Origin: Marinomonas rhizomae
GTDB lineage: Bacteria > Pseudomonadota > Gammaproteobacteria > Pseudomonadales > Marinomonadaceae
Reading direction: 5' to 3'
DNA: 64,000 nucleotides
NCBI RefSeq assembly: GCF_003315485.1
Contig: NZ_QNSE01000009.1
Span: 1 to 64,000, forward strand
Below, piece after piece: positions 43,248 to 51,602 of this stretch. A program made the translations under genes and the position numbers. The notes beneath the pieces are model-generated. The model was not told the DNA's origin and ran no database searches. It worked only from the letters and a program-made list of their open reading frames with translations. Each line of letters begins with the position of its first letter. Position 1 is the stretch's first letter.

Positions 43248-43661
43248 ATGAAGAAGATAGGTTATACCACAGGTGTTTTTGATTTATTTCATATCGGGCA
43301 TTTAAACGTTCTGAAAAGAGCGAAATTAGAGTGTGATTATTTAATCGTAGGGGTCTCCACAGATGAATTATGTATGGAGGCAAAGAATAAGAAGCCCATT
43401 ATTCCATTTCAAGAGCGCATGGAAATTGTTGAGGCTATTAAGTTTGTTGATGAGGTAGTGCCGCAAGTTAACTATGACAAGGAAGAGGCTTGGAATAATC
43501 TAAAATTTGATAAGATGTTCGTTGGTGATGATTGGAAGGGAAGTGATAAGTGGAATAAATTAGAAGAAGACTTTAAGAGGCTAAATGTTGAAATACACTA
43601 CTTTTCATACACTTCTCATACTTCAAGCACAAAACTGAGAGAGATTTTAGATAAAATCTGA
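43248..43661 (+). CDS. tagD: Glycerol-3-phosphate cytidylyltransferase
   Basis: This 137-residue nucleotidyltransferase makes CDP-glycerol from CTP and glycerol-3-phosphate. The N-terminal YTTGVFDLFHIGHLNVLKRAK with its HxGH motif is diagnostic, and the C-terminal TSHTSSTKLRE (residues about 124-134) contains the second conserved motif (RTEGISTT-like). It directly follows the glycerophosphotransferase gene and almost certainly supplies it. Short related domains use other alcohol phosphates, so a different CDP-alcohol is possible. Confidence 0.88.
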   Translation: MKKIGYTTGVFDLFHIGHLNVLKRAKLECDYLIVGVSTDELCMEAKNKKPIIPFQERMEIVEAIKFVDEVVPQVNYDKEEAWNNLKFDKMFVGDDWKGSDKWNKLEEDFKRLNVEIHYFSYTSHTSSTKLREILDKI

Positions 43662-43730
43662 GCTCGCTGAGGTTTTTGTATATTTTTTTAATATGCCTAG
43701 AAAGTACACTGATTTAGAATCTTAAATGAA

Positions 43731-43755
43731 AGAGGGCTCAAAATATGAGCTCTCT
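43731..43755. terminator. Weak hairpin between tagD and the glycosyltransferase gene
   Basis: AGAGGGCTCA (43731-43740) pairs with TGAGCTCTCT (43746-43755), with one G-U pair and a five-base loop. T-runs are poor on both sides. It sits between convergent genes, where a terminator is expected. Confidence 0.5.
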
Positions 43756-43782
43756 TAATTGTTCAAATTAGCCATGTGTATT

Positions 43783-44598
43783 TCATTTGTGACTATCTAA
43801 TCCCACTCTTGCTTTTATAACTTTGTTTTTCTTTGTGTCTTGTCTTATCGCTTTACTGTTTGCTAGCATTTCTGGGGTAATGTATCCGCGTTTGTGGTCT
43901 AAGTGTACGCATACCGCAGAGTATCTGATTCGTTTGGCTTTTAAGCCATTATTAACAAGACGATCACCGAATTCACAATCTTGCCCGCCATATTGCATGG
44001 TCTCTTCAAAGCCATTCACTGCTAAAATATGCTTTTTGTAGCAAGATGCACTATGTCCATTCCAAGTCGGGCGAGCAGGACTTATTTTGTTTAAAAATGC
44101 AGCCCAAGCACCAGACGCTGTTAGTTTCATTGTTTTATGTGTTTTCTTTAATCCCATGCTAACCAACCAGTCCACGTCAAATACTTTTTGGCTGCTGATG
44201 TCTTCTTTCGAGATTGCTTTACTAATATCCATGGGCAATTTGAAATAGCCGCCAGATAAGTAAGTGTTTGGTTCAGAAAGTTTCAAGTGTTGCTCAATAA
44301 AATCTTTTCTTGGGATACAGTCGCCGTCGGTAAAAATAAGGTACTCTCCTTCAGATGCAAGAATAGCTTTATTTAAAATTCGGCATTTCTGAAAACCGTC
44401 ATCTTCTTGCCAAACATGCTTGATAGGAATTGCAGTTTCACCTTTCATTCTTTCGATCAGTTCACGCGTATCTTCTCTTGATCCATCATCAGCAATGACT
44501 ATTTCGAAATCTTTCGCTGTTTGCTCGAAAAATCCCCAAAGGACTTTTTCTAACCAAGCTGGTGAGTTATAAGTTGTAAAGATGATGCTAGTTTTCAT
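43783..44598 (-). CDS. Family 2 glycosyltransferase
   Basis: This cytoplasmic GT-A fold glycosyltransferase of 271 residues has the N-terminal FTTYNSPAWLEKVLWGF start, the nucleotide-binding ADDGSREDT motif and the metal-binding FTDGDCIPR (DxD equivalent). The C-terminal half (NGHSASCYKKH, GGQDCEFGDRLVNNG) resembles the galactosyltransferase-like domain seen in chondroitin-type enzymes. It likely adds a sugar to an LPS core or related glycan. It lies 76 bp downstream of the AGE epimerase gene on the same strand and may form a unit with it. Confidence 0.85.
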   Translation of the reverse strand: MKTSIIFTTYNSPAWLEKVLWGFFEQTAKDFEIVIADDGSREDTRELIERMKGETAIPIKHVWQEDDGFQKCRILNKAILASEGEYLIFTDGDCIPRKDFIEQHLKLSEPNTYLSGGYFKLPMDISKAISKEDISSQKVFDVDWLVSMGLKKTHKTMKLTASGAWAAFLNKISPARPTWNGHSASCYKKHILAVNGFEETMQYGGQDCEFGDRLVNNGLKAKRIRYSAVCVHLDHKRGYITPEMLANSKAIRQDTKKNKVIKARVGLDSHK

Positions 44599-44674
44599 TG
44601 GGGGCCTAATTCTGTATTTTGATTGTATATAACTTTAATCATAGTTTAGATTTCAAACGACATTTCAATAGCGA

Positions 44675-45817
44675 CTAATGACTCATGTCAGGGAGCTTTT
44701 TAGACCATCTTAACACCTCAGCAACCCCTAGAAAAATATGGTAACTGCTTGTACCGGGAAGTGGGTATGTTTTGGGGCTATTGTCTGCATTAAGGTACTC
44801 ATTCCAGCGTCCATTTGGTAGAAAGTAGTATTGTTGGACAAATTCTAATGCGGTTTCAAGACGGTGGATTTTCTCTTCTTTGCCAAGAGGGATTACAGTA
44901 ATGGCCTTCAAGTATTCTGTTATCGGCCAAATACGTTTTTCTTTATCGATTGGTCGGTATGTATCGCCATCTATTTGATTGTAGATTCCACCATTATCAG
45001 CAAGTCCATGTCTGGTTGCTGTTAACCAGAGTTGTTGTGCTAAGTCAGTATACTCGATGTTAGGGGTGATTTTATTTGCTTGATAAAGTAACCATACCCA
45101 CTCGAGGTGGTGACCAGGCTCGACTTGATGGCCTGTTTGAGGGTCTAGACTCCAGTCAGTATTAAAGAATTCACGCAGAGTTTTGCTTTCTTTGTGATAA
45201 AAGTGTTTGAGTGCAGTTGAAAGGAGGGACTGGATCGCCTTTTTGTAACCCTCATCTTGAGTGGCTTCGAAGGCTGCAACATAGCCTTCTAACAAATGCA
45301 TGTGTGGGTTTTGACGACGAATTTGTTTGTCATCAATTGGATAAGATTCATAAAAACCACCAGACTCCGCTTGCATATAATCGAGTAAAAACTGATGTGT
45401 CTTTTTTATGTACTGGGGTGCGCGCTCATCATTTGTCGTTTTGAAATAGTGACTGAAAGCCAGCAGTATGAAAGCAAGAGCGTATGCGTCTGATTGCCTA
45501 TCTTTGACTGATAAATCGTCATCTAATGAAAATATCCACCGTTCTTCAATGAAATAATGTGTGGTGATGAAGTCAAAAAGAGGTGTTAGCAAAGCTTGCC
45601 ATTCAGGTGTGTTTTTAAACTGGCAAGCATGGCTAAAGGTATAGAGCTGTCGGCACTGTGTTAAAAGTCGAATCCGACCTACAGGGTTATTTTCCCAATT
45701 ATGGGTCATACTTTCATAACTGAAGCCAAGCTCTTTGTTGATGCCATAGGTTGACCAGTTACGTAATAACTGGTCAAAGACAAATGACTGGCAGGTAGCA
45801 AGAGTGGTGTTCAACAT
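44675..45817 (-). CDS. AGE-family epimerase/isomerase
   Basis: This 380-residue alpha/alpha-barrel protein belongs to the N-acylglucosamine 2-epimerase family, which includes mannose isomerases. Family features are the FSLDDDLSVKDRQSDAYALAFILLAFSHY region and the catalytic histidine candidates in PGHHLEWVWLL (about residue 240) and near TSSYHIFLG. The substrate could be mannose, glucose or an N-acyl sugar. It is divergent from hldE and on the same strand as the glycosyltransferase gene, so it may supply sugars for the envelope. Confidence 0.85.
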   Translation of the reverse strand: MLNTTLATCQSFVFDQLLRNWSTYGINKELGFSYESMTHNWENNPVGRIRLLTQCRQLYTFSHACQFKNTPEWQALLTPLFDFITTHYFIEERWIFSLDDDLSVKDRQSDAYALAFILLAFSHYFKTTNDERAPQYIKKTHQFLLDYMQAESGGFYESYPIDDKQIRRQNPHMHLLEGYVAAFEATQDEGYKKAIQSLLSTALKHFYHKESKTLREFFNTDWSLDPQTGHQVEPGHHLEWVWLLYQANKITPNIEYTDLAQQLWLTATRHGLADNGGIYNQIDGDTYRPIDKEKRIWPITEYLKAITVIPLGKEEKIHRLETALEFVQQYYFLPNGRWNEYLNADNSPKTYPLPGTSSYHIFLGVAEVLRWSKKLPDMSH

Positions 45818-45915
45818 GAGGTAAATAGCCTTATTTCATGTGATATTGAGTATGTCCAACTTGATAGGGGAGTATGATAAGATGGTAGCCTTCAAAAATC
45901 GATTATTATGTGACT

Positions 45916-47343
45916 ATGAATTCATCCTATTTGAACTTTAACGATAAGCATGTCCTTGTGGTTGGCGATGTAATGTTAGATCGCTATTGGCATGGTGGCA
46001 CGTCCCGCATTTCTCCTGAAGCACCAGTTCAAGTGGTAAAAGTATCTAATATTGAAGATAGACCAGGTGGTGCCGCAAACGTTGCGCTTGGGCTAGCAAA
46101 ACTCGGTGTTCCAGTAACCCTTATTGGCGTCGTTGGTAATGACGAAAATGCTGATATATTAGCTCGTTGCTTAGAAAAAGCAGGTGTAAATTGTCGTTTT
46201 GTTAAGTCAGAAACATTGCCGACTATTACTAAATTGCGAGTAATGAGCCGCCATCAGCAGCTTATACGTTTAGATTTTGAAGAGCGTGAAGATAGCCTCT
46301 CGCAGAATGAGGCATTGGCGAAAGTGGTTGCGGAGTGTTTACCTCAATCCGATGCTGTTATTTTTTCTGATTATGCAAAAGGCTGTCTTTCTGATGTTCA
46401 GTCTTTGATCAAACTTTCAAATGATGCCAATGTTCCTAGCTTTGTTGATCCTAAAGGGGATGATTTTTCGATTTACCAAGGAGCGACATTGGTAAAACCG
46501 AATTTTGTTGAATTTGAAACTATTGTTGGGGAATGTGCCACAGATTCTTTTATTCAACATAAAGGTGAACTTCTGCGAAAGCAGTTTGGCTGGGGGGCTT
46601 TGCTTGTCACTCGCGGGGAAGATGGTTTAGTACTTTTTGAAGAGGGTTGCGCACCGCTATCCTTGGCGACAACCGCTAAAGAAGTTTACGATGTTACTGG
46701 TGCTGGTGACACTGTTATTGCTGTATTGACCGCTATATATGTTACGAGTAAACGTTTTAATGATGCCGTTGAGTACGCTAATCAAGCGGCGGGGTTTGTG
46801 GTCGGGAAATTAGGTACAGCGTCCATTACTGCGGATCAGTTGGCTGGTATTATGTATCAGCGTTCGCACTCAACAAACTTTGGTGTCTTGTCTCCTGTAG
46901 ATTTATTGGAGCAAATTAAGCTTGCTCAAGTAAGCGGCGAAAAAGTGGTTTTTACAAATGGCTGCTTTGACATTCTCCACCCAGGCCATATTGCTTATAT
47001 GAAGCAAGCAAAAGGTTTGGGTGACAGATTAATTGTCGCTGTTAATACGGATGCATCAGTAAAACGCCTTAAAGGTGAAAAGCGCCCTATTAATAATCTC
47101 GCTCATCGTATGGCGGTACTGGAAGGGATTGGTGCTATTGATTGGGTGACCTGGTTCGATGAAGATACTCCTAAAGAGCTTATTGAGATGCTATCGCCAG
47201 ATGTTCTTGTTAAAGGCGGGGATTATACAGTTGAAACTATTGTTGGTGCTTCTCACGTACTTAAACATGGCGGTGAAGTGAAAGTGTTAACCTTTGTTGA
47301 CGGTTATTCCACCACATCTATTATTGAAAAAGCGAATTTGTAA
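45916..47343 (+). CDS. hldE: Bifunctional heptose kinase/adenylyltransferase HldE
   Basis: This bifunctional enzyme of LPS inner-core synthesis phosphorylates heptose-7-phosphate at C1 and then makes ADP-heptose. The N-terminal PfkB-type kinase (residues 1-320) has VVGDVMLDRYWHGGTSRISPEAP and the catalytic VTGAGDTVIAVL. The C-terminal nucleotidyltransferase (from about 345) has VVFTNGCFDILHPGHIAYM with its HxGH motif. I use the ATG at 45916; a GTG at 45910 is an alternative. It is followed directly by msbA and waaA. Confidence 0.95.
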   Translation: MNSSYLNFNDKHVLVVGDVMLDRYWHGGTSRISPEAPVQVVKVSNIEDRPGGAANVALGLAKLGVPVTLIGVVGNDENADILARCLEKAGVNCRFVKSETLPTITKLRVMSRHQQLIRLDFEEREDSLSQNEALAKVVAECLPQSDAVIFSDYAKGCLSDVQSLIKLSNDANVPSFVDPKGDDFSIYQGATLVKPNFVEFETIVGECATDSFIQHKGELLRKQFGWGALLVTRGEDGLVLFEEGCAPLSLATTAKEVYDVTGAGDTVIAVLTAIYVTSKRFNDAVEYANQAAGFVVGKLGTASITADQLAGIMYQRSHSTNFGVLSPVDLLEQIKLAQVSGEKVVFTNGCFDILHPGHIAYMKQAKGLGDRLIVAVNTDASVKRLKGEKRPINNLAHRMAVLEGIGAIDWVTWFDEDTPKELIEMLSPDVLVKGGDYTVETIVGASHVLKHGGEVKVLTFVDGYSTTSIIEKANL

Positions 47344-49137
47344 ATGCAAGATAAAGTGACTCCGTCCTCTCCTCAGCAAGCAAGTAAACCAGCACCTCAA
47401 TCAGGTGCAAAAATATATTTTCGATTACTTGGTTATGTGAAATCTTCTTGGTTATATTTATTGCTGAGTATTCTTGGCTATGTAATGTATTCCGCGATGG
47501 AACCAGCTCTGGCTGCATTGCTTAAGCATATTGTCGACGTGGTATCGGAAGGAAAAATCACAGAAAGCCGTTTGTTAATACCATTAGCCATATTGGCCAT
47601 TTTTGTTGTGCGTGGGATAGGAACTTTTCTGGGGGGCTATTTTATGGCTCAAGTGGCTAATAAGGTTGTTTTTGACTTGCGCACCAGTATGTTTAATAAG
47701 CTTGTGCTTTTACCGTCGAGTTATTATCACTCCATTCCTACCGGACGATTACTGGCAAAATTAACTTATGATACTGAACAGGTTATTGGCTCTATTACTC
47801 AGGCTATACGAGTTATTTTACGTGAGGGCTTAACGGTTGTTGGTTTGTTGAGTTATATGATTTATATGAACTGGCGCTTGTCTCTATTGTTCTTGCTGGT
47901 CGTGCCTTTAATCGGTTTAGTTGTTTCTTATGCCTCTAAACGCTTTCGTAGGCTCAGTACTCGAATTCAAAATGCCATGGGGGGCGTCACTGATGTTGCT
48001 TCAGAAGCGATTAAAGGCCATGAGGTTGTCAAAATATTTGGTGGTAGTCGCTATGAAACAGAGCGCTTTTATAAAGCGGCCTATGAAAATAGGCGTTCTC
48101 AGTTAAAAATGGAAAAGACAAAATCGCTTAATGTTCCTATTGTGCAGTTCATTCTTGCATCTGCGATGGCGATTTTAATTTGGTTTGCTCTAAGTCCCTC
48201 TATCAGCTCAAATATGACGCCGGGGGATTTTATTGCTTTTATAACAGCGGCAGGGATGTTGGGTAAGCCTATTCGGCAGTTAACTGATGTAAATAGTATT
48301 TTACAAAAAGGTATTGCTGCTTCTCATAGCATTTTTGATTTCCTTGATATGGAAGAAGAGGCGGATAACGGCACTGTTTCTATTGATCGTTTGAAGGGAA
48401 GTATTGAATGGAAATCTATGTCATTCAAATATCCGAACGCTGAAAAGAGAGCGTTAAAAAATATAAATCTATCGCTTCCTGCTGGCAAAACGTTGGCTTT
48501 GGTTGGTCGCTCTGGTAGTGGCAAATCCACCATGGCGAATCTGATTCCGCGTTTTTATGATATTGAAGATGGCTCTTTGACTATCGACGGTATTCTTATT
48601 GATGATTATAAGCTGACGGAATTACGCTCTAATATTGCTTTGGTAAATCAACAGGTGGTGCTGTTTAATGGCACTATTAGGGACAATATCGCTTATGGTT
48701 ATTTGCGTGATGCCAGTGAAGAAGATGTTATTGCCGCAGCAAAGGCTGCAAACGCTTGGGGGTTTATCCAAGAGCTTGATGAAGGTTTAGATACCATGGT
48801 CGGTGAAAATGGTGTCTTATTATCTGGTGGTCAGCGCCAACGTATTGCTATAGCGCGTGCTATTTTGAAAAATGCACCTATCTTAATCTTAGATGAGGCG
48901 ACTTCCGCGTTAGATACCGAGTCTGAGCGAGCCATTCAATCCGCTCTCGATAATTTAATGGAAAACCGAACGACGATTGCTATTGCTCACAGATTATCGA
49001 CCATTGAAAATGCGGATATTATTGCCGTTGTAGATCATGGAGAAATTATCGAGCAAGGCTCTCATAGTGAGTTGTTGGCCCTAGATGGTGCTTATGCGCA
49101 ACTTCATAATCAGCAATTCAGTGAGATACCTGCTTAA
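47344..49137 (+). CDS. msbA: Lipid A export ATP-binding/permease protein MsbA
   Basis: This half-size ABC exporter of 597 residues flips lipid A-core across the inner membrane. Six transmembrane helices occupy roughly residues 30-330. The nucleotide-binding domain has Walker A (GRSGSGKST, about 387), the signature LLSGGQRQRIAIARAI (about 490) and Walker B (ILILDEATSALD). The ATG directly follows the hldE stop codon, and waaA starts two bases after its own stop. The order hldE-msbA-waaA strongly supports MsbA over other family members. Confidence 0.92.
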   Translation: MQDKVTPSSPQQASKPAPQSGAKIYFRLLGYVKSSWLYLLLSILGYVMYSAMEPALAALLKHIVDVVSEGKITESRLLIPLAILAIFVVRGIGTFLGGYFMAQVANKVVFDLRTSMFNKLVLLPSSYYHSIPTGRLLAKLTYDTEQVIGSITQAIRVILREGLTVVGLLSYMIYMNWRLSLLFLLVVPLIGLVVSYASKRFRRLSTRIQNAMGGVTDVASEAIKGHEVVKIFGGSRYETERFYKAAYENRRSQLKMEKTKSLNVPIVQFILASAMAILIWFALSPSISSNMTPGDFIAFITAAGMLGKPIRQLTDVNSILQKGIAASHSIFDFLDMEEEADNGTVSIDRLKGSIEWKSMSFKYPNAEKRALKNINLSLPAGKTLALVGRSGSGKSTMANLIPRFYDIEDGSLTIDGILIDDYKLTELRSNIALVNQQVVLFNGTIRDNIAYGYLRDASEEDVIAAAKAANAWGFIQELDEGLDTMVGENGVLLSGGQRQRIAIARAILKNAPILILDEATSALDTESERAIQSALDNLMENRTTIAIAHRLSTIENADIIAVVDHGEIIEQGSHSELLALDGAYAQLHNQQFSEIPA

Positions 49138-49139
49138 TT

Positions 49140-50366
49140 ATGTGGTTATACCGTTCCTTATTGGTTTTATTGACGCCAGTTATTTTATCGAAAATACGAC
49201 GTTTTAAGAAAAGCTATAAACACTATCGTGCAAAAGAAGCTTTTGGTTTTTGGCCTTCTGTTGAGGCGGATTTATGGATTCATTGTGCTTCAGTAGGGGA
49301 GGTGCTTGCCGTTCGTCCTTTGGTGCTTCAGTGGCGTGAAAAATATCCGACACAAAAATTGCTAATTACGACTATGACGCCAACGGGTGCCGAACAAGTG
49401 GTAAAAACTTTTCCTTTTGCTGAGCATAGATATTTGCCGATGGATTGGCGTTTAAGTGTAAAAAGAGCGTTAAAGAAATTGACCTGCAAGCGCTTGTTGA
49501 TTGTTGAAACCGAGCTTTGGCCCAATTTATTGCAACTGACTAAGCGCGAAGGGTTGCGGGTTGAAGTAGTGAATGCTCGCCTGAGTGATCGCTCTTTTCA
49601 GCGTTATCAGAAGTTTTCAGTTATTTCTCGTCCTTTATTTGCCTTGCCTGATTGCTTCTTAGCTCATGCGCAAGCGGATGCGACACGCTTTGAAGAGCTA
49701 GGTGCCCAAAAAGTATTGGTGACAGGAAGTATTAAATTTGATCTCGTTGTACCTCCTGAAGTATTTCAAGCTAATTGGCGTGGGCAGCTAGGTTCACGGT
49801 TTATCTGGGCGGGAGGCAGTACCCATCAAGGTGAAGATGAAATACTTTTGCGTATCCATAAACAGTTACTGCAAAAATATCCTGATGCGTTATTGGTACT
49901 GGTTCCCCGTCATCCTGAACGTTTTGAAACCGTGCAAAATCTAGCTATGCAGTCTTTTGATCGAGTTGCACTTCGCACCCAAACATCTCTCGACCAATGG
50001 ACTAACTTTGAAGTGCTGATTGGCGATTCTATGGGGGAATTGATGCATTATTATCAGGCATCTGATTTAGCATTTGTTGGGGGTAGCTTAATTAAACGTG
50101 GAGGGCATAATCCAATTGAACCAGCTTTACTTGGTAAAGCTATTCTGGTTGGACCTTATACTTTTAACTTTTTAGATATTACCGAGCAGCTTTTACAAGT
50201 GAACGGCGCGATTCGTTGCCAAGATGAGTCGCAATTGGAAAAAGTTGTTATTGACCTTGCTGGGCAATCATCTCAGCGCTTTCGTCTTGGCCAAACCGCA
50301 CTGCGCTTTGCAGAAAAAAACCAAGGGGCTGTGACTAGAGTGCTTGCCGAAATAGACTTCCGTTGA
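49140..50366 (+). CDS. waaA: 3-deoxy-D-manno-octulosonic acid transferase
   Basis: This GT30 enzyme of 408 residues adds Kdo to lipid IVA. It has a short N-terminal membrane anchor (WLYRSLLVLLTPVILS) and two GT-B domains. The conserved ASVGEVLAVRPLV block with the catalytic Glu lies near residue 50. The C-terminal KRGGHNPIEPALLGKAILVGPY binds CMP-Kdo. It is translationally adjacent to msbA (two-base gap). The TPP riboswitch begins 26 bp after its stop codon. Confidence 0.95.
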   Translation: MWLYRSLLVLLTPVILSKIRRFKKSYKHYRAKEAFGFWPSVEADLWIHCASVGEVLAVRPLVLQWREKYPTQKLLITTMTPTGAEQVVKTFPFAEHRYLPMDWRLSVKRALKKLTCKRLLIVETELWPNLLQLTKREGLRVEVVNARLSDRSFQRYQKFSVISRPLFALPDCFLAHAQADATRFEELGAQKVLVTGSIKFDLVVPPEVFQANWRGQLGSRFIWAGGSTHQGEDEILLRIHKQLLQKYPDALLVLVPRHPERFETVQNLAMQSFDRVALRTQTSLDQWTNFEVLIGDSMGELMHYYQASDLAFVGGSLIKRGGHNPIEPALLGKAILVGPYTFNFLDITEQLLQVNGAIRCQDESQLEKVVIDLAGQSSQRFRLGQTALRFAEKNQGAVTRVLAEIDFR

Positions 50367-50392
50367 TCGACTCTTTACAATAAGCGCTCATT

Positions 50393-50497
50393 ATCTCATG
50401 GGGTGTTTTAGCATTTCGTAAATGTTAGAACTGAGAAGCGGATTTATCGCTAACCCACCGAACCTGATCCAGATTATGCTGGCGTAGGAATCGAGAT
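50393..50497 (+). promoter_or_regulatory. TPP riboswitch (THI element)
   Basis: This cis-acting thiamine pyrophosphate sensor has the conserved parts in order: GGGGTG (50400-50405), CTGAGAA (about 50431), ACCGAACCTGATC (about 50457-50469) and GGCGTAGGAA (about 50481-50490). Helix P1 is ATCTC/GAGAT (50393-50397 with 50493-50497). It precedes thiB by 91 bp. Downstream, CGCTC (50563-50567) can pair with GAGCG (50579-50583), which overlaps the thiB ribosome binding site AGGAG (50577-50581). This points to control of translation, in which ligand binding favours the closed site. Confidence 0.95.
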
Positions 50498-50588
50498 AGC
50501 AAGTTGAACTGCCAACATTTGTAGTAGCTCAAATATTATCCTTGCCATTTCCCCCTGTACGCCGCTCACTTATTTTAGGAGCGACACT

Positions 50589-51602
50589 TTGAAATCATTT
50601 TCCTTAACCTCTCTTTTTTCTGCAGCTGCCCTTAGTATTGGCGTTGCTATTTCTCCGGTAGCGATGGCTGTAGATACGCTGAATGTTTACACCTATGATG
50701 CATTTGCCTCTGACTGGGGCCCAGGCCCTAAGATTAAAGCCAATTTTGAAAAAGAGTGTGGCTGTGAAGTAAATTTCGTCGCGTTGGATTCTTCTGTGGG
50801 CATTTTGTCTCGTGCGCAATTAGAGGGGAAATCGTCACAAGCCGATGTGCTTCTAGGGCTAGACTTAAACTTAATGGAAGCAGCAAAGCAAACGGGCTTA
50901 TTAGTGGATCATGCTGTTGATACGTCTGCCGTGACGATTTCTGGTGGCTGGACTGATAAAGTCTTTGTACCATTTGACCAAGGTCACTTCGCCTTTATTT
51001 ATAACTCTGAGACACTGAAAAATCCGCCAACTAGCTTGAAAGACGTCGTAGATAATCAAAACCTACGAGTGATTTATCAGGACCCTCGTACTAGTACGCC
51101 TGGGCTTGGTTTGTTGTTATGGATGAAATCTGTTTATGGGGACAATGTGGCTGATGCATGGGAACGCCTAGCTTCTCATACGGTAACAGTTACTAAAGGT
51201 TGGTCTGATGCCTACGGTTTATTTTTGAAAGGTGAGGCGGATGTCGTATTGAGTTACACGACTTCTCCTGCTTATCACATTGTTGCAGAAGGTGAAAATA
51301 AGTATGTGGCAGCAAACGCTAGTGAAGGGCTTTACCCACAAATTGAAGTGGCGGCCATGATGAAAGGGGCTCCTCATCCAGCTTTGGCTAAGCAGTTTAT
51401 GCAGTTCATTTTGCAGCCAGGTTTTCAGTCAACGGTTGCAACGGGCAATTGGATGTTGCCAGTCGTTAAGCTAGATGAAAAATTACCCGCAGCGTTTGAT
51501 AGTGCTTTGAAGCCAACAAAGAATCTCGTCTTACCAGCAAAAGACGTAGCAAAACACCGTAAAGCTTGGATTGATGAGTGGTTAAATGCTACAACTCGAT
51601 AA
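50589..51602 (+). CDS. thiB: Thiamine-binding periplasmic protein
   Basis: This solute-binding protein of the thiamine/TPP importer has 337 residues. A signal peptide (SLTSLFSAAALSIGVAISPVAMA) is cleaved near residue 27, and the mature part starts VDTLNVYTYDAFASDWGPGP, characteristic of ThiB. The start is TTG at 50589, with AGGAG seven bases upstream inside a possible sequestering hairpin. It is the first gene of thiBPQ and is controlled by the riboswitch. Confidence 0.95.
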   Translation: MKSFSLTSLFSAAALSIGVAISPVAMAVDTLNVYTYDAFASDWGPGPKIKANFEKECGCEVNFVALDSSVGILSRAQLEGKSSQADVLLGLDLNLMEAAKQTGLLVDHAVDTSAVTISGGWTDKVFVPFDQGHFAFIYNSETLKNPPTSLKDVVDNQNLRVIYQDPRTSTPGLGLLLWMKSVYGDNVADAWERLASHTVTVTKGWSDAYGLFLKGEADVVLSYTTSPAYHIVAEGENKYVAANASEGLYPQIEVAAMMKGAPHPALAKQFMQFILQPGFQSTVATGNWMLPVVKLDEKLPAAFDSALKPTKNLVLPAKDVAKHRKAWIDEWLNATTR

